A DNA stretch of 64,000 bases from Thioalkalivibrio sp. K90mix (GCF_000025545.1 NC_013889.1:2039501-2103500), one strand, 5' to 3'. Shown: positions 1-9,820, counted from the first letter of the stretch. The notes: generated from the letters alone by a model not told the origin. A program made the numbers and translations.

Positions 1-2052
1 ACCGCGGACCTGAAGGTAGCCTTCCACCCCCCCGGTCAGTGACAAGCCCTGAATAGGCGGCGGCGCGAAGGCGAACACATTGGCCTCCGGGATCCCGGCT
101 CCGACACCCATGATCCTGCCCACAACCGCCGAGGCATGCTGGTCCGGAGCTCGGCGCTCGGACCAGTCGCTCAGGTTGGCAAAGCCGACCAGGGCGTTGG
201 TACGCAGGGACGAGGCGATAATGTCGAATCCGGCGAACGCGGTGAACTCGTCGATCTCCTCGATCTCCCGGAGGCGGTCCGTCAGTTCGTCCCGCACCTG
301 CTCCGTGCGCCCCAGAGCCGATACCGGCGGCAACTGGCCCACCACCAGCGCGACGCCCTGGTCTTCCTGCGGCACCAGACCGGATGGCAGGCGGTCCAGC
401 AGGAACACCGTCGTCGCGCAGAAACCCAGAAACAGCGCCACACCCACCGTGCGATGGCGCAACAGCCAGCCCACCGTTCCTACGAAACCACGGGTCAGCG
501 CATTGAAGCCGCTATTGAACAGGGCGAACGGCCGGGACACCGTGTGCTTCTGCTTGTCCAGCAGCAGGGCACACATGGCCGGCGTCAAGGTCAGCGCCAC
601 CACGCCGGAAACCACCACGGACACGGCGATGGTCACCGCGAACTGACGGTACAACTCCCCGGAAAGGCCTCCCAGGAATGCCACCGGCGCGAACACTGCC
701 ACCAGCACCAGGGTCGAGGCCACCACCGCCCCGGCCACCTGCTGCATGGTTTCAATGGACGCCTCGCGCGCCTTCAAGCCCTTTTCGGCCATCAGCCGTT
801 CCACGTTTTCCATAACGATGATGGCGTTGTCGACCACAATGCCGATCGCCAGCACCAGGCCGAACAGGGTCAGCAGATTGACCGAAAAGCCCATCGCCTG
901 CATGCCGGCAAACGTGCCGATCAGGGACACCGGAATGGCCGCCACGGGGATCAGCGTGGCCCGCAGGTGCTGCAGGAACAGGAAGGTCACCAGCACCACC
1001 AGCGCCACGGCGATCAGCAGCGTGATGAAGACCTCCCGCACCGAGATCTCCACGAACTCGGTGATGTCGTAGGCTACCGTGTATTCCAGGCCGTCCGGAA
1101 AACGCTCGGACAACTCGTCGAGGGCCGACCGCACCTCCCGGGCCGTGTCCAGCGCGTTGGCGCCGGGCTGCAGAAAGACGCCCAGGGGCACGGTTGGCTC
1201 ACCGTTATAGGTGGCGGAAAACTCGTAGTTCTGGGCGCCCAGGCTGACCCTTGCCACATCCCCCAGCCGCAGGGTGCTGCCATCGGACCCGGAGCGCAGG
1301 ATGATGTCCTCGAAGGCCTCGGCGTTGTCGAGCTGCCCATCGGTGGTCACCGTGAAGGTAAAGGCCTGCCCCTCCGGTGCCGGCTCCGCCCCGATGCGCC
1401 CTGCGGCGAACTGGGCGTTCTGCTCCCGTATCGCGGCGGTCACATCGGACGGTGTGAGCTCGAACTGGGCGAGCTTGTCCGGCCGCAGCCACACGCGCAT
1501 GGAGTAATCCTGGGCGCCGAACAGGCTGGCGTCGCCGACACCGGGCAGACGGACCAGTTCGTCCAGCACATTGAGCAGCGCGTAATTGCTGATGAACAGC
1601 GAATCGTAGCGGCCATCCGGCGAGCTCAGCACCGGCACCATCAGAATGTTGGTGGAGCGCGCTTCCACCCGCACGCCCTGATCCCGCACCTCCTGCGGCA
1701 GGCGCGGCAGGGCGGCCTGCACCCGGTTATTGACGTTGATGGCCGCCTGGTCCGGATCGGTGCCCATCTCGAACGAGACGGCGATCTGCAGGGAGCCGGC
1801 ATCGGTGCTGGTGGACTCCATGTAGATCATGTTGTCCACGCCGTTGATTTCCTGCTCCAGCGGCGCGGCGACCGATTCCGCCAGCACTTCGGAACTGGCA
1901 CCGGGATAGTTGGCCTGGACCACGACCTGCGGTGGCACCACATCCGGGTACTGCTCTACCGGCAACGCGCTCAGCGCCGCCAGCCCCGCCAACACGATAA
2001 CGAACGAGATGACCGAGGAGAAGATCGGCCGGTCGATGAAGAAGCGCAGCAT
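1..2052 (-). CDS. RND (HAE1/AcrB-type) efflux pump, C-terminus cut by window edge
   Basis: Inner-membrane proton-driven multidrug exporter of the resistance-nodulation-division family. From the ATG at 2052 the frame is open to base 1, giving 684 residues of a protein usually about 1,030-1,050 long. The N-terminus MLRFFIDRPIFSSVISFVIV is the typical first membrane helix; the block VNLLTLFGLVLAIGIVVDNA and VVASTLVLVAVFAPVAFLGG match the RND helices that precede and include the proton-relay region. It starts 1 base after the adaptor stop codon (2054-2056), so the two are translationally linked. Substrates cannot be told from sequence. The missing part and any outer-membrane channel gene lie outside the window. 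Confidence 0.95.
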   Translation of the reverse strand, partial: MLRFFIDRPIFSSVISFVIVLAGLAALSALPVEQYPDVVPPQVVVQANYPGASSEVLAESVAAPLEQEINGVDNMIYMESTSTDAGSLQIAVSFEMGTDPDQAAINVNNRVQAALPRLPQEVRDQGVRVEARSTNILMVPVLSSPDGRYDSLFISNYALLNVLDELVRLPGVGDASLFGAQDYSMRVWLRPDKLAQFELTPSDVTAAIREQNAQFAAGRIGAEPAPEGQAFTFTVTTDGQLDNAEAFEDIILRSGSDGSTLRLGDVARVSLGAQNYEFSATYNGEPTVPLGVFLQPGANALDTAREVRSALDELSERFPDGLEYTVAYDITEFVEISVREVFITLLIAVALVVLVTFLFLQHLRATLIPVAAIPVSLIGTFAGMQAMGFSVNLLTLFGLVLAIGIVVDNAIIVMENVERLMAEKGLKAREASIETMQQVAGAVVASTLVLVAVFAPVAFLGGLSGELYRQFAVTIAVSVVVSGVVALTLTPAMCALLLDKQKHTVSRPFALFNSGFNALTRGFVGTVGWLLRHRTVGVALFLGFCATTVFLLDRLPSGLVPQEDQGVALVVGQLPPVSALGRTEQVRDELTDRLREIEEIDEFTAFAGFDIIASSLRTNALVGFANLSDWSERRAPDQHASAVVGRIMGVGAGIPEANVFAFAPPPIQGLSLTGGVEGYLQVRG

Positions 2053-2053
2053 G

Positions 2054-3238
2054 TCAGGATTCCCCGTTGGTCTCGGTGACCTCGACCGAGGCGCCGTCAC
2101 TCAGCGCCACCTGCCCGATCACCACAAGCCGGTCCCCCTCATCCAGCCCCTCGAGCACCACCTGGCGCCCATCCACCACCGGCCCGAGCCGCACGGTGCG
2201 GACATGCGCCACGTCCTCGTCATCCACCACGAACACCCGGGGCCCGTCCCGACCCTCACCCACGGCGTTCTGGTCAATCAGGAACACATCCTCCAGCTCC
2301 TGCAGGACCAGGCGCACACGCACGAACTGGCCGGGAACCAGATCCCCATCCGGATTCTCGAACACCGCTCGGGCGGAGACCGTGCCGGTGCGCGGATCGA
2401 TAGTGCTGGCGGTGAAATCCACCTGACCCTCCAGCTCATAGGCGTCGCCACCGGGCAAAATGACCTGGGCCGCGTACGTCTGCACCTCATCCTGGCTGCG
2501 CCCCATGGCGCGGCGTGCCACGCGCTGGATGGCCGCATCGTTCTCCGGCAGGGAGAAGCGCACATGGGCCGGATCGTGGCGGGTGACCACCGTCAACAGC
2601 GCGCCCCGTTCGATCAGGCTGCCCTCCGGCAGGGTTTCCAGATCAGTGACACCGGACACCGGTGCCGTGACCTCCGTATATCGCAGATTACGGCGGGCAT
2701 CCGCCAGCGCCGCCTCGCTCATGGCCAGCCGCGCCTCTGCAAGCTGCAGATTGGTTTCCGCCTGGTCGCGTTCGCGGCGGCTCACCGCATCCTGTTGGTA
2801 CAAACCCGAGATGCGGTCCCATTCCCGCTCGGCATCGGCCAGGCTGGCCCTGGCGTCCGCGCGTTCGGCCTCGGCACGGCGCACCGCGATCTCGTAGGGT
2901 TCCGGGTCAATGCGGAACAGTGGATCGCCCTTCTGCACCAGCTGCCCTTCGGTGTAGAGACGTTCCTCGAGAATGCCGTCCACGCGGGCACGCACTTCCA
3001 CTTCCCGGAAACCGCGCACGCGGCCGGCGTACTCGCCCTCGACCTGGACCGACTGAGGCGTGACGGCCTGCACGGTGACCACAGGCAGTGGCTGCTCCTG
3101 CCCGCCCGCGTCGTCCTGCGGGGCCCCGCAGGCGGTCAGCAGGAGCAGGAGGACCAGCAACGCAATAGGGGCGCGAACCCCGCGTCGCGGCCACAGGCGG
3201 CCGAGCGTCTGGTTCACAACGGATGCGGTTCGGTACAT
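2054..3238 (-). CDS. RND efflux periplasmic adaptor (membrane fusion lipoprotein, AcrA-like)
   Basis: Periplasmic adaptor that bridges the RND pump and an outer-membrane channel. A lipoprotein signal is visible (LLVLLLLLTACGAPQDD, lipobox LTAC), followed by the barrel-sandwich half (VRARVDGILEERLYTEGQLV), a helical hairpin (residues ~95-155) and the second half-lipoyl (VTAPVSGVTDLETLPEGSLI). I chose ATG 3238, which gives a clean signal peptide and has GGAG six bases upstream; an in-frame start at 3298 would add 20 unlikely residues. 394 residues is normal for the family. It sits between the tetR gene and the pump gene. Confidence 0.93.
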   Translation of the reverse strand: MYRTASVVNQTLGRLWPRRGVRAPIALLVLLLLLTACGAPQDDAGGQEQPLPVVTVQAVTPQSVQVEGEYAGRVRGFREVEVRARVDGILEERLYTEGQLVQKGDPLFRIDPEPYEIAVRRAEAERADARASLADAEREWDRISGLYQQDAVSRRERDQAETNLQLAEARLAMSEAALADARRNLRYTEVTAPVSGVTDLETLPEGSLIERGALLTVVTRHDPAHVRFSLPENDAAIQRVARRAMGRSQDEVQTYAAQVILPGGDAYELEGQVDFTASTIDPRTGTVSARAVFENPDGDLVPGQFVRVRLVLQELEDVFLIDQNAVGEGRDGPRVFVVDDEDVAHVRTVRLGPVVDGRQVVLEGLDEGDRLVVIGQVALSDGASVEVTETNGES

Positions 3239-3321
3239 GTTGACTCCAAGCCAGTAGAACGTGTGACGGGACCCCGGCACACACAATGACGCTGCCATCC
3301 GGCTGCGTGCGGCCGCCCGGG

Positions 3322-3927
3322 TCAGGACCCCTCGAGCGCGCCGTGCAGATAGATGTCAAACAATTGGTCGAATCGGTCCACCAGGCATGGGCGACCGGCG
3401 GACGCTTCACTTGACATCACGGCCCCGTACACCAGGTCGCCCAGCCCATCCATGAGTGCCTCCACGGGAAGCTTGCGCATTCGCCCGGAAACCATCAGCG
3501 CCTCGAACTCGGGCGCCCATTCATGACGCCGTGACATGGAGCGCGCGAAATAGAGGGGGGTACCCCGATCGCGAAATTCCGCCCGCTCCTGGATGAACAG
3601 ATCGACGGTTTCCGGGTGCTCGTCGAAAAAGGCAAAGGCCGCACGAATGCCGGAGCGGAGTCGCTCCAGCGGATCCGAGTGCCGATCACGCCCCTCGCAC
3701 ATCCGGGCTTCCAGCGCGTCCACCTGCTGGGTCAGCGCGGCGCAGAACAGGTCTTCCTTGCCGCTGAAATAGCGGTACACGGTTCCCTTGCCCACGCCGG
3801 CCCGATCGGCAACTTCCTGAACGTCCGCGGATCGATACCCGCGCTCGGCAAACACCATTACCGCGGCGGCAAGCAGCTCTGTCTTCCTTGCATCCGGGGT
3901 TTTTCGTGCGTATCGCGCCTGGCTCAC
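3322..3927 (-). CDS. TetR/AcrR-family repressor of the efflux operon
   Basis: DNA-binding regulator, 201 residues. The N-terminal helix-turn-helix is textbook TetR: residues ~12-58 with AAAVMVFAERGYRSADVQEV and VGKGTVYRYFSGKEDLF. The remaining ~140 residues are the variable ligand-binding and dimer domain. The start is GTG at 3927, preceded by GGGAAGCGGAA. It is upstream of and co-directional with the adaptor and pump (83-base gap), the usual layout for a local repressor of an RND pump. The effector is unknown. Confidence 0.93.
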   Translation of the reverse strand: MSQARYARKTPDARKTELLAAAVMVFAERGYRSADVQEVADRAGVGKGTVYRYFSGKEDLFCAALTQQVDALEARMCEGRDRHSDPLERLRSGIRAAFAFFDEHPETVDLFIQERAEFRDRGTPLYFARSMSRRHEWAPEFEALMVSGRMRKLPVEALMDGLGDLVYGAVMSSEASAGRPCLVDRFDQLFDIYLHGALEGS

Positions 3928-4236
3928 TTCCGCTTCCCGCCGTGTGTCCTTGATGCAGGCCCCAAACGGACGGACCCGTCAGTCCGCATGGTTTCACACC
4001 AACAAAGGCCTGTCAAAACGGGAATCTCCAATACCGGCGGGCGGACGGCGCAGACGCCGATCGGCCACCTGGGGAACATTGATGAATGCACACGCACGCG
4101 CGCGTCGCCTTTGCGTGCGCACAAGGCGCGGTGACTGGCGTGCACTCACTCTGCACCAGGGAGCCGCAACACCCTGCGCACGCCCGTGTTGACGAAAACG
4201 GGCGGCCGAGCCCCTTCACTCAATGACTTGCCGTGT

Positions 4237-4538
4237 CCTGATTAGCAACGCGAGTCAGCCAGCGGCTGGGACTCATTCGGGGACGTGCATGGGCCGTCCC
4301 GGGCCACTTTGATCCAGGCCTTCCTGGGAGTGTCACCTTCCTGAGGCCCCTTACCCCTGCCCAGTCATCCCGGCCGGAGCGAAGCGAAGAGCCGGGATCT
4401 CCCCCGTCGGGGCAACCCCAAGCGCGGAGATCCCGGATAACCGCTACGCGGTTTCCGGGATGACGACACAGGGGGGGGCAGCTGGAGACCCGAGCCTGCA
4501 CAGTCCTTGGGGCTGGCTTACTCTCATTGCTAATCAGG
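4237..4538. mobile_element. MITE-like insertion with ~29-base terminal inverted repeats
   Basis: 302 bases that break element A copy 1. The first and last 12 bases are a perfect inverted repeat (CCTGATTAGCAA and TTGCTAATCAGG), and the match continues imperfectly to about 29 bases (CGCGAGTCAGCCAGC against TGAGAGTAAGCCAGC). No transposase is encoded, so it would need one in trans. The uninterrupted copies at 25369 and 28033 read straight through the corresponding point (CAATGGGTTGCGGGG and CAATGGCCTGCGGGG). A clear target duplication was not found; TTGC/TGCG next to each end is a weak candidate. Confidence 0.7.
4364..4464. repeat. GTCATCCCGG...CCGGGATGAC inverted-repeat element
   Basis: Inside the MITE-like insert. 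The outer ends GTCATCCCGG (4364-4373) and CCGGGATGAC (4455-4464) are perfect inverted repeats, with inner repeats GCCGGGATCT and AGATCCCGG and a GAAGCGAAGAG tract. Elements of this general appearance are common between genes in many proteobacteria. It may be part of the insert or a further nested insertion. Confidence 0.6.
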
Positions 4539-4762
4539 TGCGGGGTTGTCGCCCCAGGTTTTCCGAGGCAAGGCGCCTCAGGCAGCGGGTAGTGGTTCTA
4601 CCCGCCCGCTCTTGATTTCTTCGGGGCTCAACGCAGGATCGGGGAACCTGGGCTGCCAACGCGAGCGTGTCCATTCATCACTGCCCCCGGGTGTTCCGAC
4701 AGACTGGGCACGCGCGGCCTGCCACCATCCCGTGCCGCGCCCGCCCGCGGGCGTCGGGGGGC

Positions 4763-4848
4763 GTAGGATGTGATGAGCGCAGCGAATCGCATCAGGGTTT
4801 CGCACGGCGTGGGGAACGGTGCGATTCGCTGCGCTCATCACATCCTAC
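4763..4848. repeat. REP-like palindrome with perfect 29-base arms
   Basis: Arms 4763-4791 (GTAGGATGTGATGAGCGCAG...) and 4820-4848 are exact reverse complements around a 28-base loop. The core GAGCGCAGCGAATCGCATC is a widespread gammaproteobacterial intergenic motif. The right arm overlaps the stop codon of the DUF455 gene (TAG at 4845-4847), so the transcript end of that gene would form this hairpin. A diverged copy is at 49102-49187. Confidence 0.8.
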
Positions 4849-5681
4849 AGCGAGGTCGGGGCGGCGGCCTGGGCCTCCAGCTGCGCCATCTCGGAGTCGG
4901 TGAAGCCGGCGGCGCGGCGGGCGGCATGGGCGAAGGGCGGGCGTACGCGGCCCGGCATGTACTCGGCTAGCAGCTCGAGGAACAGCGGTTCGGGATCGAG
5001 CCCGCGCGCGTGGGCCAGTTCGCGGAACCAGCGCGTGCCGATCGCCACGTGGGCGACCTCCTCGCGCTGGATGATCTCGAGCAGCGCCACGGTCGCGTGA
5101 TCACCCGCCGCGGTCAGCCGCTCGATCATCCCGGGCGTCACATCCAGCCCGCGCGCCTCCAGCACGCGCGGGACCAGCGCCATACGGATCATCACGTCGT
5201 GGTCGGTAGCGAGCGCGGCCTCCCACAGCCCGTTGTGGGCCGGAAGGTCCCCGTAGTCTGCTCCCAGCTCGTGGAGTCGCGCGCGCAGCAGCCGGAAATG
5301 ACGCGCCTCCTCGGCCGCCACCTGCAGCCAGTCGCTGACGAACGGCGCCGGCATGTCGCGAAAGCGATAGACCGCATCCAGCGCCAGGTTGATCGCATTG
5401 AACTCGATATGTGCAACGGCATGCACCAGCGCTACCCGCCCGGCTGTCGTGTGCAGCCCGCGCCGGGGCAGCTCGCGCGGGTGCACGAGCACCGGGCGCT
5501 CGGGGCGCCCGGGCACCTCCACGCGCTGCGGGGGTGGCGCCGCTGCTGGCGCCGTCGCGCCGGACCACCAGGCGTCCATCAGCCCCAGCACACGCTCGCA
5601 CTTGGCCTCCGGGTCGGATTCCAGCAGGGCGGTCTCGGCCACCCGGTAGAGGCCCGCCTCCGGTCGCGGTGTCGCGTTCAT
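4845..5681 (-). CDS. DUF455 ferritin-like domain protein
   Basis: 278-residue protein that I recognise as DUF455 (ferritin-like helical bundle). Candidate metal ligands lie in helices: HAVAHIEFNAINLALDA (residues ~89-105), AAEEARHFRLLRARLHELG and REEVAHVAIGTRWF, i.e. the E..H / EE..H pattern of di-iron carboxylate proteins. Function is not established; a di-iron oxidase or hydroxylase is one guess. The start ATG 5681 has AGGGAG six bases upstream; a longer start at 5717 is less likely. It follows the multicopper oxidase by 28 bases and is probably co-transcribed. Its stop codon lies inside the flanking palindrome. Confidence 0.85.
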   Translation of the reverse strand: MNATPRPEAGLYRVAETALLESDPEAKCERVLGLMDAWWSGATAPAAAPPPQRVEVPGRPERPVLVHPRELPRRGLHTTAGRVALVHAVAHIEFNAINLALDAVYRFRDMPAPFVSDWLQVAAEEARHFRLLRARLHELGADYGDLPAHNGLWEAALATDHDVMIRMALVPRVLEARGLDVTPGMIERLTAAGDHATVALLEIIQREEVAHVAIGTRWFRELAHARGLDPEPLFLELLAEYMPGRVRPPFAHAARRAAGFTDSEMAQLEAQAAAPTSL

Positions 5682-5709
5682 GGATCTCCCTGTACGTACA
5701 GGCGTGCCG

Positions 5710-7296
5710 TCAGGCACGCACGCGGACGTTCACCATCATGTCGTTGTCCTCGTGTTCCAGGTTGTGGCAGTGGAACACGTAGAGCTGGTCGCCATCGTAG
5801 TCGTGCGTGAAGTCGATGGCGATGCGCACGGTCTCGCCCGGCCACAGCAGGACGGTGTCCTTCCAGCCCAGATCCGCGACCGTCAGCCCGTCGTCGTTGA
5901 CCGCCTGTTCGCGCACGAAACCGGGGCCACCGGAGCGCGACAGCACCTGGAACGAGAAGCCATGGATATGCATCGGGTGCGGCATGCTGCGGTCCGCATT
6001 GCGGAGCGTCCACACCTCCTGGGTGTTGGCCTCCACCTCGATCGGCACCCGGTCCGGGTCATACGTCTCGCCATTGATACGCCACTGCATCGGGGCCATG
6101 TCCAGGAGGATGTCGCGTTCGGTTGCGTTGGACACGTCGATGGGGTCGATTCGCGACAGGCGCTCGGGCACCTCGGCGGTGACCGCCTCGCCCTCGCGGA
6201 CCACGAACTCAAGCAGTGCGAGCGGATCGCCGTCGTGCATGCCGCCACCCATCATGCGCCCCATTCCTCCGCCCATGCCGCCGCCCATACCGCCGCCACG
6301 CATCATGCCGCCACCGGCCATCGGGTCGAATTCCAGGCTGTGCAGCTCGACTCGATCGCCTCCGGAAAACGCGGCGAAATCGACCAGAAGCTCCAGACGC
6401 TCGCCCGGTGACAGGAAGGCCTCTTTCACCTCCCAAGGCGATTCCAGCAGCCCCGCGTCCGTGCCGATGACCTGGAACGGGACCGCCGCGCCATCGGCCC
6501 GCAGGGCGAGGCGATAGATCCGGGCGGTGGATCCGTTCAGCAGGCGCAGGCGATGGATGCGACGCTCGACCTCGTGGCGGGCGGACGGCGTCATGTTCAC
6601 CAGCACCTCGTCCCCGAGATACCCCATCATCCCCTGCATCGGATTCGGCTGGTACACCAGATGCCCGAGCCGGTCGAAGCGCTTGTCCTGCAACACCAGT
6701 GGCAGGTCGGTCTTGCCCAGCTCCAGGCCAAGGGCCTCGTTGAGGGCGTCGTTGTCGTCATCCGTCACCAGCAAAAAACTCGCCAGCCCCTGGTGGGCCT
6801 GGCGCGCGGTCCGGTGATGCGCATGGGTGTGGTACCAGTAGGTACCGCCGCGGTTGGTCACCTGGAAGCGGTATTCGTACTGTTCCCCGGGATCGACCGT
6901 ATGGATCGGGTGACCGTCCTCCCGGCCCGGCACATGCAGGCCGTGCCAGTGGATGATCGTGCCCTCGTCGAGCTGGTTGTCGAGCGTCACATCCAGGTCA
7001 TCGCCGGTGCGCAACAGCAGGATCGGGTTCTGGTACTCGGTCCCATTCACCTGTGTGCGGTACCAGAGGAATGGTGTCTCCGCGCGGCCGGGCACCGGCA
7101 ACCATCCCTGTTCGGCCACCAGGGTGAACGGCTGATCGGGTGCGAGCACCGCAAACGGACCATCGGCCCCGGGCAGAAACAGCGGGTTGTCGAAACGCGG
7201 AGCGGACACCGCATGGTTGAACAGGGTCCAGCCGCCGAACGTGGTGATCACGGGCAGCGCGGCGGCCAGCCCCAGAAATTGACGTCGTTTCATCAT
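5710..7296 (-). CDS. Multicopper oxidase (CueO/CopA-like), Tat-exported
   Basis: Periplasmic copper oxidase, probably oxidising Cu(I) to Cu(II). The N-terminus has a Tat-like signal ([20 protein letters not shown]). Copper ligands are all visible: [33 protein letters not shown] and [15 protein letters not shown]; the last carries the type-1 copper His-Cys-His-Met set. A Met/Gly-rich loop at residues ~330-352 ([20 protein letters not shown]) resembles the CueO Met-rich insert that binds extra Cu(I). 528 residues is usual. Its ATG overlaps the stop of the upstream Cu-ATPase (ATGA type), with AAGGA upstream; a second ATG follows immediately at 7293. Confidence 0.95.
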   Translation of the reverse strand: MMKRRQFLGLAAALPVITTFGGWTLFNHAVSAPRFDNPLFLPGADGPFAVLAPDQPFTLVAEQGWLPVPGRAETPFLWYRTQVNGTEYQNPILLLRTGDDLDVTLDNQLDEGTIIHWHGLHVPGREDGHPIHTVDPGEQYEYRFQVTNRGGTYWYHTHAHHRTARQAHQGLASFLLVTDDDNDALNEALGLELGKTDLPLVLQDKRFDRLGHLVYQPNPMQGMMGYLGDEVLVNMTPSARHEVERRIHRLRLLNGSTARIYRLALRADGAAVPFQVIGTDAGLLESPWEVKEAFLSPGERLELLVDFAAFSGGDRVELHSLEFDPMAGGGMMRGGGMGGGMGGGMGRMMGGGMHDGDPLALLEFVVREGEAVTAEVPERLSRIDPIDVSNATERDILLDMAPMQWRINGETYDPDRVPIEVEANTQEVWTLRNADRSMPHPMHIHGFSFQVLSRSGGPGFVREQAVNDDGLTVADLGWKDTVLLWPGETVRIAIDFTHDYDGDQLYVFHCHNLEHEDNDMMVNVRVRA

Positions 7297-9809
7297 TTTT
7301 TTCCTTGCGGATGTGATGCCGGCATGCTCCGGCGCAGCAGGATGGAGTTGCCGATCACCGACAGCGAGCTGGCGGTCATCGCGATTACGCCGATCATCGG
7401 GTGCAGCAGGCCGGCCGCGGCGATCGGGATCGCGGCGGTGTTGTAGCCCCAGGCCCAGAACAGGTTCTGTACGATCTTGCGGAAGGTCAGCCGCGACAGC
7501 TGCACGGCCTCGACCACCTTGGTCAGTTCGCCACGCACCAGGGTCACGTCGGCGGCCTCGATTGCGACGTCCGCGCCGGCCCCGATCGCGATGCCGACAT
7601 TGGCCTGCTGCAGGGCCGGGGCGTCGTTGATGCCGTCACCCACCATGGCCACGTGCTCGCCGTACTCCTTTTGCAGCTCACGGATGGCCTCGACCTTGCC
7701 CTCCGGCAGCACTCCGGCACGGACCTCGTCGATCCCTACCTGCGCGGCCACGGCATTCGCGGTGCGCTCGTTGTCGCCGGTGACCATCACGCAGCGGATG
7801 CCCAGGGCATGCAGCTGTTCGATGGCGACCTGCGACTCCTCCTTGAGCGTGTCGGCGACCGCGACAATGCCCGCCGGTTGATCGCCAATGGCCACCAGCA
7901 TCGCCGTCTTGCCCGCCTCCTCAAGCCGCCGCAGCGATTCCAGCAGGCCGGACGCATCCAGGCCCTGTTCCTCCAGCAGCCGCTGACTGCCGACCAGGAC
8001 CCGTTCCCCGTCGAGGCGGGCCTCCACTCCACGCGCGGTATGCGACTGGAACTGCTCGACCTCGGCGACCTCCAGCTCCCGGTCGCGCGCGCCCTGCACG
8101 ATGGCGTCGGCCAGCGGGTGCGCGGAACCGGCCTCGACCGCCGCGGCCGCCCGCAGCACACGGGACTCGTCGAAGCCCTCGGCCGCGATCACATCCGTCA
8201 GTGCCGGTTGCCCGCGGGTGATGGTGCCGGTCTTGTCGAGCACGATCACCGCGATGTCTTTCAGGGTCTGGATCGCGGAGCCCGAGCGAATCAGCACACC
8301 ACGCTCGGCCCCCATGCCGGAGCCCACCATCAGGGCGGTGGGCGTGGCCAGTCCCAGCGCACAGGGGCAGGCAATGACCAGCACGGCGATCGCGGCGAGG
8401 ATCGCCAGCACCAGCGGGGGACGCTCCGAATCCACCCAGGGCAGGAAGCCCTCGCCCCAGATCAGGATCGGCTGCAACGCCCCGGAGAACGCCAGCCAGG
8501 CCGCGAACGCCGCCAGCGCGATCACCAGAACGGCCGGCACGAAGCGCGCGGTAATGCGATCCGCCAGCTCCTGCACCGGCACGCGCGAGCCCTGCGCCTC
8601 GTTGACCAACCGGATCACCTGGGACAGGAAGGTATCCGCACCGACCCGGGTCGCACGCACCTTCAGCCGCCCCTGCTGGTTCAGGGTCGCGCCCAGCACG
8701 GTGTCGCCCTCGCCCTTGTCCACCGGGACCGACTCGCCGGTGGCGATGGACTCGTCCACGGTGCTCTCGCCCGCCACCACCTCGCCATCGGTGGGCACCT
8801 TCTCGCCCGGACGCACGATCATCACGTCGCCCACCTGCAGCGACTTGATGGGAACCTCGACCTCCTCGCCATCGCGCTCGACCCGGGCGGTCTTCGCACC
8901 CAGATCCAGCAGCTTGCGGATCGCGGAGGAGGCCTCGCCCTTGGCGCGGTACTCCAGATAGCGCCCGAGCATATGGAAGGCCATGATGGTCGCGGCCATC
9001 TCGATGAACGAGGTCATTGGATAGATGAAGCCGATCAGCCCAATCAGGTAGGGCGGCAACGAGCCCATGGAGATCAGCACGTCCATGTTGAGGCTGCCGC
9101 TTTTCAGCGCGCGCCAGGACGAACGGTGCGTCGCCGCACCCCCCGCCATAAAGACCACGGGGAAGGCCAGCACGGCGATAATCAGAAGATAGCCGGGGAT
9201 CTCCTGCCAGAACATGTGCGGCATCATCAGGACCATGATCGCGATGGTCGGGATCATCGCGATCCACAGCCGGCGCCAGGCCTGCTTCAGGTAGGCCGCG
9301 TCAATCTCGGCGTCGTCCGCCTCGCTGCCGGCCTCCTCGGTCTCCACCGCCGCCACGTCATAGCCGGCGCCCTCCACCGCCGCGCGCAGGGCCTCGGGGT
9401 CGGGACCGTCGGGGCCGGGTTCCACGGTCACACGGTGGTCGCCGATATTGGTGCGCACCGACTGGATACCATCCAGCTTCTCGATCGCAGCGCGCACGAT
9501 CCCCGCGCAGTGGTCCGAACCCATGCCCGGCACCACCAGGCGCACGGTCGCAGAGCCGCCCGACTCGCCTTCCACCTGGGCGACGTCGTAGCCGGCGCCC
9601 TCCACGGCAGCACGCAGGCCTGGCGGGTCCACCTGGTCAGGGTCGTACCCGACCGTCACTCGGTGCCGAGCGATGTTGGTGCTCACCGTTTGTACGCCCG
9701 CGGTCTTTTCCAGGGCCGCACGCACGATGCCCGCGCAATGGTCCGAGCCCATGCCGGGCACGATCACCACCGCCTCGCGCGGGGTCACCGTATTGGTTTC
9801 GGTCGTCAT
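7293..9809 (-). CDS. copA: Copper-exporting P1B-type ATPase with atypical metal-binding domains
   Basis: Cu(I) efflux ATPase of the inner membrane, 838 residues. The core motifs are complete: CPC in [14 protein letters not shown], phosphorylation site DKTGTIT, hinge [10 protein letters not shown] in [10 protein letters not shown] and MTASS, the P1B-1 (Cu+) signature. Two N-terminal HMA-like domains are present, but where GMTCxxC is expected both read GMGSDHC (residues 19-25 and 95-101), so each keeps one Cys instead of two. RBS AAGGAG precedes ATG 9809. It lies between the 43-residue membrane protein (11-base gap) and the multicopper oxidase (overlap), forming a copper operon. Confidence 0.95.
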   Translation of the reverse strand: MTTETNTVTPREAVVIVPGMGSDHCAGIVRAALEKTAGVQTVSTNIARHRVTVGYDPDQVDPPGLRAAVEGAGYDVAQVEGESGGSATVRLVVPGMGSDHCAGIVRAAIEKLDGIQSVRTNIGDHRVTVEPGPDGPDPEALRAAVEGAGYDVAAVETEEAGSEADDAEIDAAYLKQAWRRLWIAMIPTIAIMVLMMPHMFWQEIPGYLLIIAVLAFPVVFMAGGAATHRSSWRALKSGSLNMDVLISMGSLPPYLIGLIGFIYPMTSFIEMAATIMAFHMLGRYLEYRAKGEASSAIRKLLDLGAKTARVERDGEEVEVPIKSLQVGDVMIVRPGEKVPTDGEVVAGESTVDESIATGESVPVDKGEGDTVLGATLNQQGRLKVRATRVGADTFLSQVIRLVNEAQGSRVPVQELADRITARFVPAVLVIALAAFAAWLAFSGALQPILIWGEGFLPWVDSERPPLVLAILAAIAVLVIACPCALGLATPTALMVGSGMGAERGVLIRSGSAIQTLKDIAVIVLDKTGTITRGQPALTDVIAAEGFDESRVLRAAAAVEAGSAHPLADAIVQGARDRELEVAEVEQFQSHTARGVEARLDGERVLVGSQRLLEEQGLDASGLLESLRRLEEAGKTAMLVAIGDQPAGIVAVADTLKEESQVAIEQLHALGIRCVMVTGDNERTANAVAAQVGIDEVRAGVLPEGKVEAIRELQKEYGEHVAMVGDGINDAPALQQANVGIAIGAGADVAIEAADVTLVRGELTKVVEAVQLSRLTFRKIVQNLFWAWGYNTAAIPIAAAGLLHPMIGVIAMTASSLSVIGNSILLRRSMPASHPQGKK

Positions 9810-9820
9810 TGAGCGACTCC

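Larger units (their letters stand above)
4071..4689 (+). repeat. Element A copy 1, interrupted by a MITE
   Basis: Degenerate terminal inverted repeats (left 4071-4099, beginning GGGGAACATTGATGAATG; right 4661-4689) and the same internal order as copies at 25369 and 28033. Left half: GGTGACTGGCGTGCACTC, then AGGGAGCCGCAAC, then GGCGGCCGAGCCCC. Right half: an inner segment 4548-4657 bounded by a 17-base imperfect inverted repeat (GCCCCAGGTTTTCC and GGGGAACCTGGG), with hairpin GGGTAGTGGTTCTACCC inside. Without the 302-base insert the copy would be about 317 bases. No reading frame of note. Confidence 0.75.
3928..4844. other. Non-coding intergenic region made of nested repeats
   Basis: No credible gene is seen in 917 bases between the tetR start and the DUF455 gene end. 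The stretch holds an element A copy (4071-4689) split by a MITE-like insert (4237-4538), which itself contains a GTCATCCCGG-type repeat (4364-4464), and then a long REP-like palindrome (4763-4848). The tetR promoter must lie near 3930-4070 but I could not pick convincing -35/-10 boxes. Confidence 0.8.

Noticed and set aside
136-2079. Plus-strand open frame of about 650 codons opposite the RND pump
   Set aside because: Antisense artefact of high GC third positions; the minus-strand RND protein is clear.
7401-9812. Very long open frame (about 800 codons) on the plus strand opposite copA
   Set aside because: Its product is a His/Gln/Arg-rich mirror of a high-GC gene with no motifs, and copA on the other strand is unmistakable.
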